A stretch of 64,000 nucleotides of DNA from an uncultured Roseicyclus sp. (lineage in GTDB: Bacteria > Pseudomonadota > Alphaproteobacteria > Rhodobacterales > Rhodobacteraceae): NCBI GenBank assembly GCA_947491935.1, contig CANLLF010000002.1, positions 806,001-870,000 on the forward strand, given 5' to 3'. This document shows, piece after piece, positions 1 through 9,657 of the stretch. Positions within the stretch are counted from its first letter, which is position 1; every line of letters starts with the position of its first letter. The position numbers and the translations under genes are program-made. Below the pieces are notes generated by a model, which saw only the letters and a program-made list of their open reading frames with translations, did no database searches and had not been told where the DNA came from.

Positions 1-128
1 TCTTGGGCTCTTTCCCGCCATTTGCCGCATTGAGCACGAACGACCGCAGTAACCTGATGCGGGTAGGGAGTGCCGATGAGCGATCCGTGTGCAAATCGAT
101 CCACCTCGGGAGCTACGACCAAAGATGC

Positions 129-404
129 TTAACCCTGCTCGCCATCGGGTTGCGCTCGCGCATCCGGTGGCTTCTTGCGGCTGGCCCGCGACCCCGCCTT
201 GCGCGCTGTGGCGAACCCGCGGTCGGTTGACATAAAGTGGGCGAGCATAGGGGCAACGAGGCGCGCGGGCTCCAGATCCTGTTCTGTCTGGTGGCCGAGG
301 ACTCGTGCGTAATCGATAAGGTCCCGATGAACGTCTGCCGGCAATTCCACGGAGAGCTTGACGGGTTTGTTGTCGGGGATGGCACTTAGTTTCAGTTTCG
401 TCAT
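129..404 (-). CDS. DUF2274 family protein, last gene of the trb operon
   Basis: A 91-residue protein of the DUF2274 family, found almost only at the distal end of alphaproteobacterial trb operons. It opens with a short beta strand (KLKLSAIP) followed by 'KPVKLSVELPADVHRDL', which reads like a ribbon-helix-helix strand and helix, so DNA binding is possible but not shown. The C-terminus is basic and Arg/Lys-rich (about residues 66-85). Its ATG overlaps the trbI stop by 4 bases, so the two are translationally coupled. The molecular role is unknown; the link to conjugation rests on context and family. Confidence 0.85.
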   Translation of the reverse strand: MTKLKLSAIPDNKPVKLSVELPADVHRDLIDYARVLGHQTEQDLEPARLVAPMLAHFMSTDRGFATARKAGSRASRKKPPDARAQPDGEQG

Positions 405-1600
405 CTCACTTCTCCCATGGGCTCCAAGATCAGATCTCGGGTGATCATCACGCGCACGGGGAAACCGGGGCGGATCGTGAGAATTGGCGGGACGGAGATC
501 TGTTGCCGGACGATCTCATCGCCGGTGCGTCCAATTGTACCCTGAGCGGCCGCGCGGATGGCGGTGGCGACGGCGTCCTCGCTTGCAGCTTCGCTTTCCA
601 GACCAACGTTGAGGATCGTGGCGAGACCTGCGGCGAGGAAGACCCGACCCCAATGGTAGTTGACCCGGTCCTGTAGGCCTGAGGCGCCAACTCCATCTGT
701 CCCGGGTTCGCGATTGAGGTTGATTGACCGGCCATCTGGCAGGATCAGCCGGGTCCAGACCAGAAGGAGGCGGTTCTGGCCGATGACTATGTTGCTGTCG
801 TATTCGCCGAGGAGCCGCGCGCCTTGAGGGATGAGCAGGTAGCGTCCGGAGGGGCTGTCATAGACGTTGGAGGTGACCTGCGCGGCGATTTGGCCCGGTA
901 GATCCGAGCGGAGCCCAGTGATAAGCGCGGCGGGAACTACTGTGCCGGCCTGGAGGATGTAGGGGCTTGGCGGAGACACCAGTTGCTCGGGGCTGACGGG
1001 GTCGGCAGAAGCTCCGCGCGTTAGGAAGGCGTCTTGGCCTGTTGCAGCGCCTTGAGGCCCGGAAGAGCCCTGCGGCGTGGGTAACATGGTCGAACCCAAG
1101 GGGGCAGACCCAGGATCTTCACCGCTGCCTTGGGACCCGGTTTGCGCCTCAGCAAAGAGTGCGCTCAACCTTGCGGCCTCGATCTCTTGCAGTCGAAGCT
1201 GTTCCGCCGGATCGATCCCGGGCGCTGAAATGCCCGCAAGAGTTGGAATGGGAACCGGATCACCCCGTTCCTGCGCGCTGAGGATGGGCCGACCAAGCTC
1301 GCCGGGCAGTGGTGGCCCAAGACGGGGAACATCGCCGTAGCTTATTGGCAATCGTGAGAGACCTTCTGCGGCCTGAATGCGTTCGGTCGAATACAATTCG
1401 GATGGTGTGTCGCTGGCCTGGCGGCCTTGCAGAGCGACAATCAGGATGGCGCCAAGACCGAGGGCGCCGGTTGCCACGAGCGCCGCAATGGCTTTTCGGG
1501 AAAGGCGCATGACGCGCGGTGGTTGGGGGCGGAGGCCGAGATCTTGGGCAATGTCCTGTTCTTTGCTCGGGCCCTTGGGGTCGCTGGTTGGAGCTGTCAT
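401..1600 (-). CDS. trbI: TrbI/VirB10-type conjugal transfer protein
   Basis: A 399-residue VirB10 homologue, the protein that spans both membranes in a type IV secretion channel and links the inner-membrane ATPases to the outer-membrane core. There is a short cytoplasmic N-terminus, one membrane helix at about residues 35-57, a Pro/Gly-rich periplasmic linker (about 60-210) and a C-terminal VirB10 beta-barrel domain beginning near 'ILQAGTVVPAALITGL'. Length fits the TrbI family. It overlaps trbG upstream and the DUF2274 gene downstream by 4 bases each. Confidence 0.96.
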   Translation of the reverse strand: MTAPTSDPKGPSKEQDIAQDLGLRPQPPRVMRLSRKAIAALVATGALGLGAILIVALQGRQASDTPSELYSTERIQAAEGLSRLPISYGDVPRLGPPLPGELGRPILSAQERGDPVPIPTLAGISAPGIDPAEQLRLQEIEAARLSALFAEAQTGSQGSGEDPGSAPLGSTMLPTPQGSSGPQGAATGQDAFLTRGASADPVSPEQLVSPPSPYILQAGTVVPAALITGLRSDLPGQIAAQVTSNVYDSPSGRYLLIPQGARLLGEYDSNIVIGQNRLLLVWTRLILPDGRSINLNREPGTDGVGASGLQDRVNYHWGRVFLAAGLATILNVGLESEAASEDAVATAIRAAAQGTIGRTGDEIVRQQISVPPILTIRPGFPVRVMITRDLILEPMGEVR

Positions 1601-2583
1601 CTCACCTGGCCCTCCGCATCGTCAGGGCCTGCCCTTCGGTGCTCGACGCCGTCTATCCGCACGATCCGAACCACTTCCTGTCGGGTTTCGCCAAGTCTGA
1701 GTTCTGCGGCCCCGAAGAGCCGGTCGACGATCAGGACATTGCCCATGACGCGGGTGTTGACGATCTGGCCCTGGCCGTCCGGCCCGATCACGAACAGAGG
1801 CGGCATCTCGCCCTGGGCGATGCCAGTCGGGAAGACGACATAGACCCGACGACCATCGTCAAACACCGCAACCGGACGCCAGGGTGGGCTGTCACCCTGA
1901 AGGCCGTAGCGATAGTTCCGGTCTGCCTCGGGCGGGATGGTCGGGCGCTGCAGGAGTGGTAAGCGCGGACGTGTCGGTTCTGCGGGATAAGCCCAGGCAA
2001 CGGCGGGCATCCAGATATCTTCGCTGGCGCGCAGCTCGATCAGGTAATTACGCCGGTCGGTGCTGATGACGAGATTTGTGGTAATATCCTGACGCGTCGG
2101 TTTGACGAGAACATGGACGCGGGCAGTCCTCCCTGCGCCGCTGATGGTGTCGCCGATGATCCAGCGGGCCGTGTCGCCTGCCGCGATGGGGCCGGGACCG
2201 GTCAGCTGTTCGCCCGCCTCCAACGTGATCGTCGTGATCTGGCCGGGGGCGGCATAGACTTGGTAGAGCGCGCCTTCACTCCACGGGAAGACCTGCAGAG
2301 CGTTGTAATATCCCTCGGGGCGCGGCTCGATCCGAGCAGCGGCGTTGGCCCCAGCGATCCGAGCCTCTGGCGTGGCTGCATCCGGATCGCCGCCACGGGA
2401 TGGGGTCCGTGAAGGCGGGATGTGGACCGGGGGCAGAGGATCTTCCGTCGGGGGCGGTGACGGAGGAGGTGCAAGAGTAGGGACTATGTCGTCGTAGGCG
2501 ATCTGCGGCGGAGGCTCGTTGGCGCACGCCGTCAGGACAGTCGTTGCGAGAAAAAGACAGGATAGAGTTCTAAGATGGGTCAT
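1597..2583 (-). CDS. trbG: TrbG/VirB9-type conjugal transfer lipoprotein
   Basis: A 328-residue VirB9 family protein, an outer-membrane-complex subunit of the mating channel. A lipoprotein signal peptide ends in a lipobox (LTAC, Cys about residue 20). Next come a Pro-rich stretch (about 25-65), the N-terminal VirB9 domain (about 90-200) and the C-terminal beta-sandwich domain containing 'YRYGLQGDSPPWRPVAVFDD' and 'LFVIGPDGQ', both typical of the family. It overlaps trbF and trbI by 4 bases, so the operon is tightly coupled here. Confidence 0.96.
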   Translation of the reverse strand: MTHLRTLSCLFLATTVLTACANEPPPQIAYDDIVPTLAPPPSPPPTEDPLPPVHIPPSRTPSRGGDPDAATPEARIAGANAAARIEPRPEGYYNALQVFPWSEGALYQVYAAPGQITTITLEAGEQLTGPGPIAAGDTARWIIGDTISGAGRTARVHVLVKPTRQDITTNLVISTDRRNYLIELRASEDIWMPAVAWAYPAEPTRPRLPLLQRPTIPPEADRNYRYGLQGDSPPWRPVAVFDDGRRVYVVFPTGIAQGEMPPLFVIGPDGQGQIVNTRVMGNVLIVDRLFGAAELRLGETRQEVVRIVRIDGVEHRRAGPDDAEGQVR

Positions 2584-3263
2584 TGGGCACTCTCCCTCGA
2601 CCAGTTGATGGCATGGACATAGACACCGAGCGGGTTTTGACGCAGCCGCTCTGCATCGTGGGGCGGTTGGATCACGATGGTGAGGATGGCGGTCCAGCGT
2701 TCGGTGGCTGCCAGCTGGCCGTTCTCGTAGCGCCGCTCCATCCAGGCGACGCGGAAGCTGGTGTCGGAGGCGCGGATGACACTGGAGATCTCCACGGCGA
2801 TCTGGGTCTCGCCAACGGCTGCAAAGGGGTCGTTCAACCGTGCATAATCGTTGAGTGCGACAGCCCCGCGATCCGTGGTGAAATCATAGGCGCGCAGCCA
2901 GCTCTGGCGCAGTACGATGGGATCTACGGGAACCTGCCGGACGTTCTCGATGAACCGCGCCAGATGCCAGGCGATCTGTGGATCGGTGGGTTGGTAATCC
3001 GCGAGCGCGGGCGCAACCGCCTGTGCCGCGCCGAGATTGTCGACCTCGACCACATACGGGACGACAGAACTCTGCGCCGATTGCCAGATGAGCGTGACGC
3101 TCAGACCGGCGACCAGCGTGAGGCAACCGTAAGCCATGAGGCGCCAGTTGCGGGCCTGGACACGAGCGGAACCGATGCGGTCATCCCAGACTTGCGCCGC
3201 CCTCTGATAGGGCGTGACGGGCTCGGGGGTGGTGGAGTAGCGGACTGTTGGACGGCGGAACAT
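2580..3263 (-). CDS. trbF: TrbF/VirB8-like conjugal transfer protein
   Basis: A 227-residue VirB8-like inner-membrane assembly factor. A cytoplasmic N-terminus of about 40 residues is followed by one membrane helix (about 43-62) and a periplasmic NTF2-like domain containing 'VVPYVVEVDNLG' and ending 'NPLGVYVHAINWSRE', both TrbF hallmarks. The open frame runs far upstream, but the start at 3263 is chosen because it sits 2 bases after the trbL stop and gives the family's normal length. It overlaps trbG by 4 bases. Confidence 0.95.
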   Translation of the reverse strand: MFRRPTVRYSTTPEPVTPYQRAAQVWDDRIGSARVQARNWRLMAYGCLTLVAGLSVTLIWQSAQSSVVPYVVEVDNLGAAQAVAPALADYQPTDPQIAWHLARFIENVRQVPVDPIVLRQSWLRAYDFTTDRGAVALNDYARLNDPFAAVGETQIAVEISSVIRASDTSFRVAWMERRYENGQLAATERWTAILTIVIQPPHDAERLRQNPLGVYVHAINWSRESAQ

Positions 3264-3265
3264 GG

Positions 3266-4549
3266 TCAGGATCTCTCCGATAGGCTGACGGCTGATCCAC
3301 CGCCGCCATGATCGCCGGAGCGGATCACGTGGGCGGCGGTACTCACACCGTGATGGATGGATTGCTGCTGTTTCATGCGACGCGCCCATGCGGGCGGGCC
3401 AGCGGCCGCGGTGGATGCGTTGGTGTGTCCGGCATGACTGCCGCCGGTTGCGGCGTAGGCGGCGCGCGCGCCGGATTGAGCACTCTCCGCAATCGAGCGT
3501 TGCAGGGGACTCGTGGCGGCCCCAACTCCGGCTTTGCCGATTGCGGCAACGCCTCCCGCAGCCTTTCCGGCCATCGTGGAGCGCGGTGCCGACCCGAGCT
3601 GGTAGGCCGTGGATGCGCCTCCGGCCAGTGCGCTTGCGCCACGGACACCAGCACCTGCCGCTCCAAGAGCCATGCGGCCGGCGGCGGCACCACCGACCGC
3701 AAGACCGCCCGCCGCAACGGCTGTTCCGACGGCGCTGCCTGCGCCTAGTTGTGGGCCGCCCGAAACGATCCCGTTGGCGATGCCGGGGCCGAAGATGCCC
3801 AAGGCCAGAAGTGCCAAGGCACCCAGAACGACTGACATGGCATCTTCGATGGTGGGCTCTCCAGTAAAGCCGGAGGTGAAATCCCCAAAGATGGTTGAGC
3901 CGATGCCGACGATGACGGCGAGGACAAGAACCTTCACGCCTGACGAGATGACGAGGCCAAGCACGCGTTCCGCCATGAAGGCCGTCTTGTTGAAGAGGCC
4001 GAAGGGGACGAGGATGAAACCTGCGAGGGTGGCGAGTTTGAATTCGATCAGCGTCACAAAGAGCTGGATCGCGAGGATGAAGAAGGACAGCAGGACCACG
4101 AGCCAAGCGAAGAACAGTATCGTGATCTGTAGGAAGTTCTCGAAGAACGACACGAAGCCCATGAGGTCGGAGATCGATGCGAGGATCGGGCGACCGGCGT
4201 CCATCCCGACCTGCGCGATGCGGCCCGGTTGCAGCAATTCTTCGGCGCTGATCGTGCCGCCGGTGGCCACCAGCCCGAGGCCAGCGAAGCTGTCGAAGAC
4301 GGTCCGCGCGAGCGTGTTCCAATTGCCGATCAGGTAGGCGAAGACGCCGACGAATAGGGTTTTCTTCACCAGTCGCGCGATGATGTCATCGTCGGCACCC
4401 CACGCCCAGAACAGCGCCGCGAGCGTGATATCGATGACGATGAGCGTGGTCGCCAGAAACGCGACATCGCCGCCCAGAAGGCCGAAGCCGGAATCGATGT
4501 AGGAGGCGAAGACCTCGAGGAACCGATCAATGACACCGACACCGCCCAT
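3266..4549 (-). CDS. trbL: TrbL/VirB6-type conjugal transfer membrane protein
   Basis: A 427-residue polytopic inner-membrane protein of the TrbL/VirB6 family. The first ~270 residues hold several hydrophobic helices, including 'VAFLATTLIVIDITLAALFW' and 'LGLVISSGVKVLVLAVIVGI'. The last ~150 residues are Gly/Ala-rich and low complexity, as is common in TrbL. The start at 4549 gives the conserved opening 'MGGVGVIDRFLEVF' and lies just after the trbK stop. A longer upstream reading exists but would only overlap trbK. Confidence 0.95.
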   Translation of the reverse strand: MGGVGVIDRFLEVFASYIDSGFGLLGGDVAFLATTLIVIDITLAALFWAWGADDDIIARLVKKTLFVGVFAYLIGNWNTLARTVFDSFAGLGLVATGGTISAEELLQPGRIAQVGMDAGRPILASISDLMGFVSFFENFLQITILFFAWLVVLLSFFILAIQLFVTLIEFKLATLAGFILVPFGLFNKTAFMAERVLGLVISSGVKVLVLAVIVGIGSTIFGDFTSGFTGEPTIEDAMSVVLGALALLALGIFGPGIANGIVSGGPQLGAGSAVGTAVAAGGLAVGGAAAGRMALGAAGAGVRGASALAGGASTAYQLGSAPRSTMAGKAAGGVAAIGKAGVGAATSPLQRSIAESAQSGARAAYAATGGSHAGHTNASTAAAGPPAWARRMKQQQSIHHGVSTAAHVIRSGDHGGGGSAVSLSERS

Positions 4550-4553
4550 GACC

Positions 4554-4823
4554 TCACTCCGTCCCGGCCGGATCGGACGGCAGATCGAAGAACCGGCGGC
4601 GCGACTGGTCCCATGCGGCACGGCAGGCTTCGTCGGCTGCATAGTCTTCCGGTGCGAGGGTTCGGCATTGCTCGAGCGTAGACCGGAGCGGGCTTTCTGG
4701 CGCGACGTGCTCGACGCTCTCAGGGCGCAGGGAGCGGCTCAGCTCAAAGGCCGCGACAAGGGCGGCCAAACCTCCCAGGCCAATGGCAATCCCGCGCAGG
4801 ACGTGATGAGTGGCCAGCGGCAT
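4554..4823 (-). CDS. trbK-alt: TrbK-alt putative entry-exclusion protein
   Basis: An 89-residue protein between trbJ and trbL, the place held by the alternative TrbK family in rhodobacterial and rhizobial trb operons. It has one N-terminal membrane helix (about residues 10-25), then a short exported domain with two conserved Cys (C53, C67) and the pattern 'LEQCRTLAPEDYAAD...C..AW' typical of TrbK-alt. TrbK proteins are thought to block entry of a second copy of the element; that role is family knowledge. Start at 4823 follows the trbJ stop closely. Confidence 0.88.
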   Translation of the reverse strand: MPLATHHVLRGIAIGLGGLAALVAAFELSRSLRPESVEHVAPESPLRSTLEQCRTLAPEDYAADEACRAAWDQSRRRFFDLPSDPAGTE

Positions 4824-4827
4824 CTGC

Positions 4828-5610
4828 TCAATCCCGGAACAGACGTGTCGAACCGGGCGCATAGCCTGATCCGTAGTCGAGAAAGCGGGCCAGGTTCTCG
4901 CGGCCCTGCGCTTCGGCAGAGGCGGCGCGCGCGGCCTCCAGCGACACTGCGCTGTTCTGGGCGGCAATGGCGGCGGTAAGATCAGCCAGCTGCGCCGATT
5001 GCAGGGCCATGAGCTGGTTGCCGGCTTGGGCCACCTGCAACGATCCCACCGCGCCCTGACTTTCGCGGACGAGCGCGGCCATTTGTGACCGCGCGCCGTC
5101 GATGTTGCCGACGACACCGGCCTGGATGCGCAGCGCATCTTCGAAACCGGTGACTGAGGCCTGCCACCGGTCGCGCGCGCCACTGATCATTGCGTCGAAA
5201 TCGCCTTGCGCCGCTGCAGTGCCGTAATCCTCCGCGAAGGCGGCCTCGATGGCGGCGACGTCGAAGGCGAGACTTTCGGCTTCGGACAGCAGGCGTTGCG
5301 TCTCGCCAATGGCGCTTTGCAACTGCCCCAAGGAGGAGTGCGGGAGGCTGGCGAGGTTCAACGCCTCATTCATCAGCATCTGCGCCTGGTTGTGGAGTTG
5401 GCTGATCTGGTTGTTGATCTGCTCCAGGGACCGCGCGGCCGAGAGGATGTTCTCTGCATGGTTCTGCGGATCATAGACGATGCGTCCGGCGGCCCCGAAC
5501 AGAAAGGCCTGGGCTGGTGTGCTCAGAATGGGCGTGACGGCTAAGGCGGTGGCAAGCACTGCAGTGGTCAGCTTGCGGGCATTGGCTCGCGGATCAGGGT
5601 TGCGGGTCAT
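4828..5610 (-). CDS. trbJ: TrbJ/VirB5-type conjugal transfer protein
   Basis: A 260-residue secreted VirB5-like protein. A Sec signal peptide ends at 'STPAQA' (about residue 35). The mature part is almost entirely alpha-helical and Gln/Ala-rich, with family-typical phrases 'IVYDPQNHAENILSA' and 'QINNQISQLHNQAQML'. VirB5-like proteins act at the pilus tip or periplasm in mating-pair formation. Its start overlaps the trbE 3' end by 17 bases. Confidence 0.95.
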   Translation of the reverse strand: MTRNPDPRANARKLTTAVLATALAVTPILSTPAQAFLFGAAGRIVYDPQNHAENILSAARSLEQINNQISQLHNQAQMLMNEALNLASLPHSSLGQLQSAIGETQRLLSEAESLAFDVAAIEAAFAEDYGTAAAQGDFDAMISGARDRWQASVTGFEDALRIQAGVVGNIDGARSQMAALVRESQGAVGSLQVAQAGNQLMALQSAQLADLTAAIAAQNSAVSLEAARAASAEAQGRENLARFLDYGSGYAPGSTRLFRD

Positions 5611-8077
5611 CGTTTGTCTCCTTTGAGGTTGGAAGCGGTTCAGGTTCGGGGGAAGTGGCGGCTGGGGGACCTAACAGATCGATGGCCCAGTCCAGACCGC
5701 GATGGTGCAGCCAGGCCTTTGCGAACCCGTGTCGTCCATGTTTCGCGAGAAGGTCGCTGATCGCGGCCTGATCGGTTTTCGAAGAGGCTGCCGTGAAGGC
5801 CAGTGCGACGTCGCCGAGACCAAGCGAGAAGAGCCGGTTCCCGCGTCGGGACTGGCAATAGTAATCACTTTTCGGGAAAGCCCGCGCGACGATCTCGATC
5901 TGGCGATCGTTCAGCCCAAAACGGCGATAGGTGTCGGCGATTTGTGGTTCGAAGGCGCGTTCGTTGGGCAGGAAGATGCGGGTGGGGCAGCTTTCGATGA
6001 TTGCGGGGGCAATCGGTGATGCATCGATGTCGGCCAGGGATTGGGTTGCGAAAACGACAGACGCATTCTTCTTGCGAAGGGTCTTGAGCCATTCTCGCAG
6101 TTGGCCACCGAAGCTGGTATCGTCCAGCGCGAGCCAGCCTTCGTCGATAATGAGCAGTGTGGGCCGCCCGTCGAGGCGATCGCCGATGCGGTGGAAGAGA
6201 TAGGAGAGAACTGTGGGCGCCGCGGCAGTTCCGACCAAGCCTTCGATCTCGAAGGCCTGAATGGGTGCCGCGCCCAGGTCTTCGATCTCTGCGTCGAGCA
6301 GCCGTCCGTGGGGCCCGCCGAGGCAATAGGGCCGAAGGGCCTGTTTCAGATCGTTTGATTGCAGCAGGACGGCGAGGCCAGTAATCGTGCGCTCCTCGAC
6401 CGGGGCCGATGCGAGCGAGGTGAGCGCGGTCCACAAATGCTCCTTCACGTCCGGCGTGATCGCAATGCCTTCGCGGACGAGGATCGCGCCGATCCAGTCC
6501 GCGGCCCAGGCCCTCTCTGCGGTCTCGTCGATGCGTGCGAGCGGCTGGAGGTAGACGGCTCCGTCATCGCTGTCAGAGACCGCGCTGCCCAGATCATGCC
6601 AATCTCCGCCCATCGCGAGCGTGGCGCAGCGAATGGAGCCGCCGAAATCGAAGGCGAAGACCTGTGCATCCGGATAGCGGCGTAACTGCAGCGCCATGAG
6701 AGCAAGCAGCACCGATTTGCCTGCGCCGGTCGGCCCGACAATCAGTGTGTGCCCGACATCGCCCACATGGGTTGAGAAGCGGAACGGCGTCGATCCGTCC
6801 GTGTCGGCGTAGAAAAGCGGTGGGCCGTCGAGATGGTCGTTGCGCTCGGGTCCCGCCCAGACTGCCGAGATTGGGATCATGTGTGCGAGGTTCAGCGTGG
6901 AGACAGGCGGTTGGCGGACGTTGGCGTAGAGGTGACCCGGCAGGGATCCCAGCCATGCCTCAAGCGCGTTGAGCGTTTCCGGAATGCAGGTAAAATCGCG
7001 ACCCTGCACGATTTTCTCGACGGCCTTGAGCTTCGCCTCTGCGGTGCGCGGATCCTCATCCCAGACGGTGATCGTGGCCGTGACATAGGCCGCGCCCGAG
7101 ATATCGGCACCTAATTCCTGGAGGGCCTCGTCGGCATCCGCAGCTTTGTTGGCGGCATCGCTGTCCAGCAGCGTCGAGGCCTCGTTGGTCATGACCTCCT
7201 TCAGGATCGCGGCGATGGATTTACGCTTGGCAAACCACCGACGGCGGATGCGGGTGAAGAGTTTTGTGGCATCGGTCTTGTCGAGGCAGATTGCCCGCGT
7301 GCACCAGCGATACTCCAACGGCTGGCTGTTCAACTCGTCTAGTAGGCCCGGCCATGTCGCACTGGGAAGGCCGATGATGGTGAGTGTTTTCAGGTATAGG
7401 GAGCCGAGACGCGGGGTCAGACCGCCGACAAGTGGGTCGTCCGCGAGCAAAGCATCCAGATGCATCGGGGTGTCCGGGACACACACCCGCTGCCGCTGGG
7501 TCGAAACCGTTGAGTGGAGGTAGGTCAGCGTCTCCTCGTCCGAGAGCCATGCGACCTCCGGCATGAAGCCATCGAGGAGATCAAGCAGGCGATCTGTGCG
7601 GAGAACGAAGGCTTTGACCTGTTCGAGGGGATCGGCACCTCTGTCAGGCGCATTCTCGAAAAGCCAACTGCCAACCCGGCTCGCCTCGTCTGATGGCGGC
7701 ATCCAGACGAGCGTCAGGAAATAAGTGCTTTCAAAATGCGATCCCGCCTCTTCGAACTGCGCGCGACGTTCCGCGTCCACGAGGGACGAGATCGGATCGG
7801 GAAAAGTCGAGGTAGGATAGTCTCGCGCCGGAATGCGCTGCGCTTCGACAAAGACGGCCCAACCCGAGCCAAGCCGACGCAGCGCATTGTTGAAGCGGGC
7901 CGAAGTTGCGACCAACTCAGCGGGCGTGGCGGAGTCGAGATCGGGACCGCGAAACCGGGCGCTGCGTTGGAGGCTACCATCTTTGTTGAGCACGACCCCT
8001 TGCGCGACGAGCGCGGCCCACGGCAGGAAATCGGCCAGAAGGGTAGATTTGGAGCGATATTCTTTTAGACGCATCAT
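5594..8077 (-). CDS. trbE: TrbE/VirB4-type secretion ATPase
   Basis: An 827-residue VirB4 family ATPase that powers pilus assembly and transfer at the inner membrane. The N-terminal CagE/TrbE domain occupies about residues 1-420. The C-terminal RecA-like half carries Walker A GPTGAGKS (448-455) and Walker B 'LLIIDEGW' (about 645-652). The start at 8077 gives a Met-Met opening 'MMRLKEYRSK', family-typical, 4 bases after the trbD stop; a longer open frame upstream only overlaps trbD. The gene looks complete. Confidence 0.97.
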   Translation of the reverse strand: MMRLKEYRSKSTLLADFLPWAALVAQGVVLNKDGSLQRSARFRGPDLDSATPAELVATSARFNNALRRLGSGWAVFVEAQRIPARDYPTSTFPDPISSLVDAERRAQFEEAGSHFESTYFLTLVWMPPSDEASRVGSWLFENAPDRGADPLEQVKAFVLRTDRLLDLLDGFMPEVAWLSDEETLTYLHSTVSTQRQRVCVPDTPMHLDALLADDPLVGGLTPRLGSLYLKTLTIIGLPSATWPGLLDELNSQPLEYRWCTRAICLDKTDATKLFTRIRRRWFAKRKSIAAILKEVMTNEASTLLDSDAANKAADADEALQELGADISGAAYVTATITVWDEDPRTAEAKLKAVEKIVQGRDFTCIPETLNALEAWLGSLPGHLYANVRQPPVSTLNLAHMIPISAVWAGPERNDHLDGPPLFYADTDGSTPFRFSTHVGDVGHTLIVGPTGAGKSVLLALMALQLRRYPDAQVFAFDFGGSIRCATLAMGGDWHDLGSAVSDSDDGAVYLQPLARIDETAERAWAADWIGAILVREGIAITPDVKEHLWTALTSLASAPVEERTITGLAVLLQSNDLKQALRPYCLGGPHGRLLDAEIEDLGAAPIQAFEIEGLVGTAAAPTVLSYLFHRIGDRLDGRPTLLIIDEGWLALDDTSFGGQLREWLKTLRKKNASVVFATQSLADIDASPIAPAIIESCPTRIFLPNERAFEPQIADTYRRFGLNDRQIEIVARAFPKSDYYCQSRRGNRLFSLGLGDVALAFTAASSKTDQAAISDLLAKHGRHGFAKAWLHHRGLDWAIDLLGPPAATSPEPEPLPTSKETNDDPQP

Positions 8078-8081
8078 AGGA

Positions 8082-8354
8082 TCACACCCCGAACCACGAG
8101 GGATAGCGCAGATGCCGCCGCGCGACCTCGGCGATTTGCGCGTCTCGCTTTGCAAGCCAGACCGCGAGGAGATGGCCGACAAGCCAGAACAGGAGGCCGA
8201 CGATCCAAAGGCGAAGCCCAAGGCCAACCGCAGCGGCCAGCGTGCCATTGGCAATCGCGATGGCGCGTGGCGCTCCTGCTAGCAAGATCGGCTCGGACAG
8301 AGCGCGATGCACGGGCGCGTAGAAGCCAGGAATATTGGTGGAGGGGTCCTGCAT
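8082..8354 (-). CDS. trbD: TrbD/VirB3-type conjugal transfer protein
   Basis: A 90-residue VirB3-like inner-membrane protein. 'IPGFYAPVHRALSEPILLAGAPR' at the N-terminus is the TrbD signature (split here by no gaps), followed by two hydrophobic helices (about residues 31-45 and 48-66). It overlaps trbC by one stop/start base set (ATGA). It works with TrbE in pilus biogenesis. The start at 8354 follows from this coupling. Confidence 0.95.
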   Translation of the reverse strand: MQDPSTNIPGFYAPVHRALSEPILLAGAPRAIAIANGTLAAAVGLGLRLWIVGLLFWLVGHLLAVWLAKRDAQIAEVARRHLRYPSWFGV

Positions 8355-8677
8355 CAGATCAACGCCCCGCCGCCAAAGGAGAAGAACGACAGGAAGAAGC
8401 TCGACGCGGCGAAGGCGATGGTTAGCCCGAAGACGATCTGTATCAGCCGCCGAAACCCACCGCCTGCATCGCCAAAAGCGAGGGTTAGTCCGGTCACGAT
8501 GATGATGATCACGGCCACGATCTTGGCGACGGGCCCCTCGATCGACTCGAGGATCGATTGGAGCGGGGCCTCCCACGGCATGCCGGATCCAGCAGCCATA
8601 GCGGGGTCGGCGAGTGTAAGGGCGAAGGTCGCCGCGAGAGCAATCAGGAAAGGGCGGGATACTGGCGAGACGGTCAT
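8354..8677 (-). CDS. trbC: TrbC/VirB2-type conjugal pilin
   Basis: A 107-residue VirB2-like prepilin. A signal peptide (about 1-28, ending 'DPAMAAG') is followed by two long hydrophobic helices separated by a short loop, the usual layout of a conjugative pilin. It overlaps both trbB (ATGA) and trbD. This would be the main subunit of the mating pilus of this element. Confidence 0.95.
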   Translation of the reverse strand: MTVSPVSRPFLIALAATFALTLADPAMAAGSGMPWEAPLQSILESIEGPVAKIVAVIIIIVTGLTLAFGDAGGGFRRLIQIVFGLTIAFAASSFFLSFFSFGGGALI

Positions 8678-9657
8678 GGACGATCTCCATGCGGTCGGCC
8701 AAGAAGCTGTTCGAGGGCGTAGTCGCCTACGGCGGTCAAGCCGGTGACGCGGGCGAGCTCAGATAAGCGCCGATCTGTACCTCGGCCTTTGAGCACCGCG
8801 ACGAGATCGATGGTTTCCGCGATGAGCGCGCGAGGGACGGTAACGACCGCTTCCTGGATCAGCTGTTCAAGGCGGCGAATTGCGCCCACGGCGGACCCGG
8901 CATGGACCGTTCCGATCCCACCGGGATGGCCAGTGCCCCATGCCTTGAGCAAATCGAGGGCCTCCGCCCCGCGCACCTCCCCGATCGGAATGCGGTCGGG
9001 GCGAAGCCGGAGCGACGAGCGCACGAGGTCCGATAAGGATGCGACCCCATCTTTGGTGCGGAGAGCGACCAGATTGGGGGTGAGGCACTGAAGCTCGCGG
9101 GTGTCCTCGATCAAGACCACGCGATCTGTGCTTTTGGCGACCTCGGCCAGCAGCGCATTGGTCAGCGTTGTTTTTCCGGTCGACGTTCCGCCGGCGACAA
9201 GGATGTTGGCGCGACCGGCCACGCCGTCTCGCAGCGTTTGTGCTGCGTGCGATGTCATGATCCTGTTGGCGACGTAGTCCTCAAGCGTAAACACCGCGAC
9301 GGCGGGTTTGCGGATCGCGAAAGTCGGGGCCGCAACAACAGGTGGCAGGAGCCCTTCGAACCGTTCCCCTGTCCCAGGTAGTTCGGCGGATAACCGGGGC
9401 GACGCACCATGGATCTCCGCGCCGACATGATGCGCGACGAGCCGAATGATCCGCTCGCCGTCCCTCGGAGAGATTTGGGTGCCTGTATCTGACAGCCCAT
9501 CCGACAGGCGATCGAGCCAGATCCGACCGTCCGGGTTTAGCATCACCTCGACGACGGATGGATCCTCAAGCCAGGCTGCGATTTCCGCGCCGAGCGCGGT
9601 TTGCAGCATCCGCGCACCGCGGGTGATGAATTCGGGTTTGAGTGGGGTAACTGTCAT
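8674..9657 (-). CDS. trbB: TrbB/VirB11-type secretion ATPase
   Basis: A 327-residue VirB11 family hexameric ATPase. An N-terminal domain (about 1-150) is followed by the RecA-like domain with Walker [10 protein letters not shown] (156-164), an Asp box '[10 protein letters not shown]' and a His box '[13 protein letters not shown]'. It is the first gene of the preserved operon. In related operons traG and a CopG-type gene come immediately upstream; neither is found in the next 350 bases here. Confidence 0.97.
   Translation of the reverse strand: MTVTPLKPEFITRGARMLQTALGAEIAAWLEDPSVVEVMLNPDGRIWLDRLSDGLSDTGTQISPRDGERIIRLVAHHVGAEIHGASPRLSAELPGTGERFEGLLPPVVAAPTFAIRKPAVAVFTLEDYVANRIMTSHAAQTLRDGVAGRANILVAGGTSTGKTTLTNALLAEVAKSTDRVVLIEDTRELQCLTPNLVALRTKDGVASLSDLVRSSLRLRPDRIPIGEVRGAEALDLLKAWGTGHPGGIGTVHAGSAVGAIRRLEQLIQEAVVTVPRALIAETIDLVAVLKGRGTDRRLSELARVTGLTAVGDYALEQLLGRPHGDRP

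Noticed and set aside
2580-4322. A 580-codon open frame covering trbF and part of trbL
   Set aside because: The upstream ~350 codons are Arg/His-rich and antagonise the trbL frame; only the last 227 codons are TrbF.
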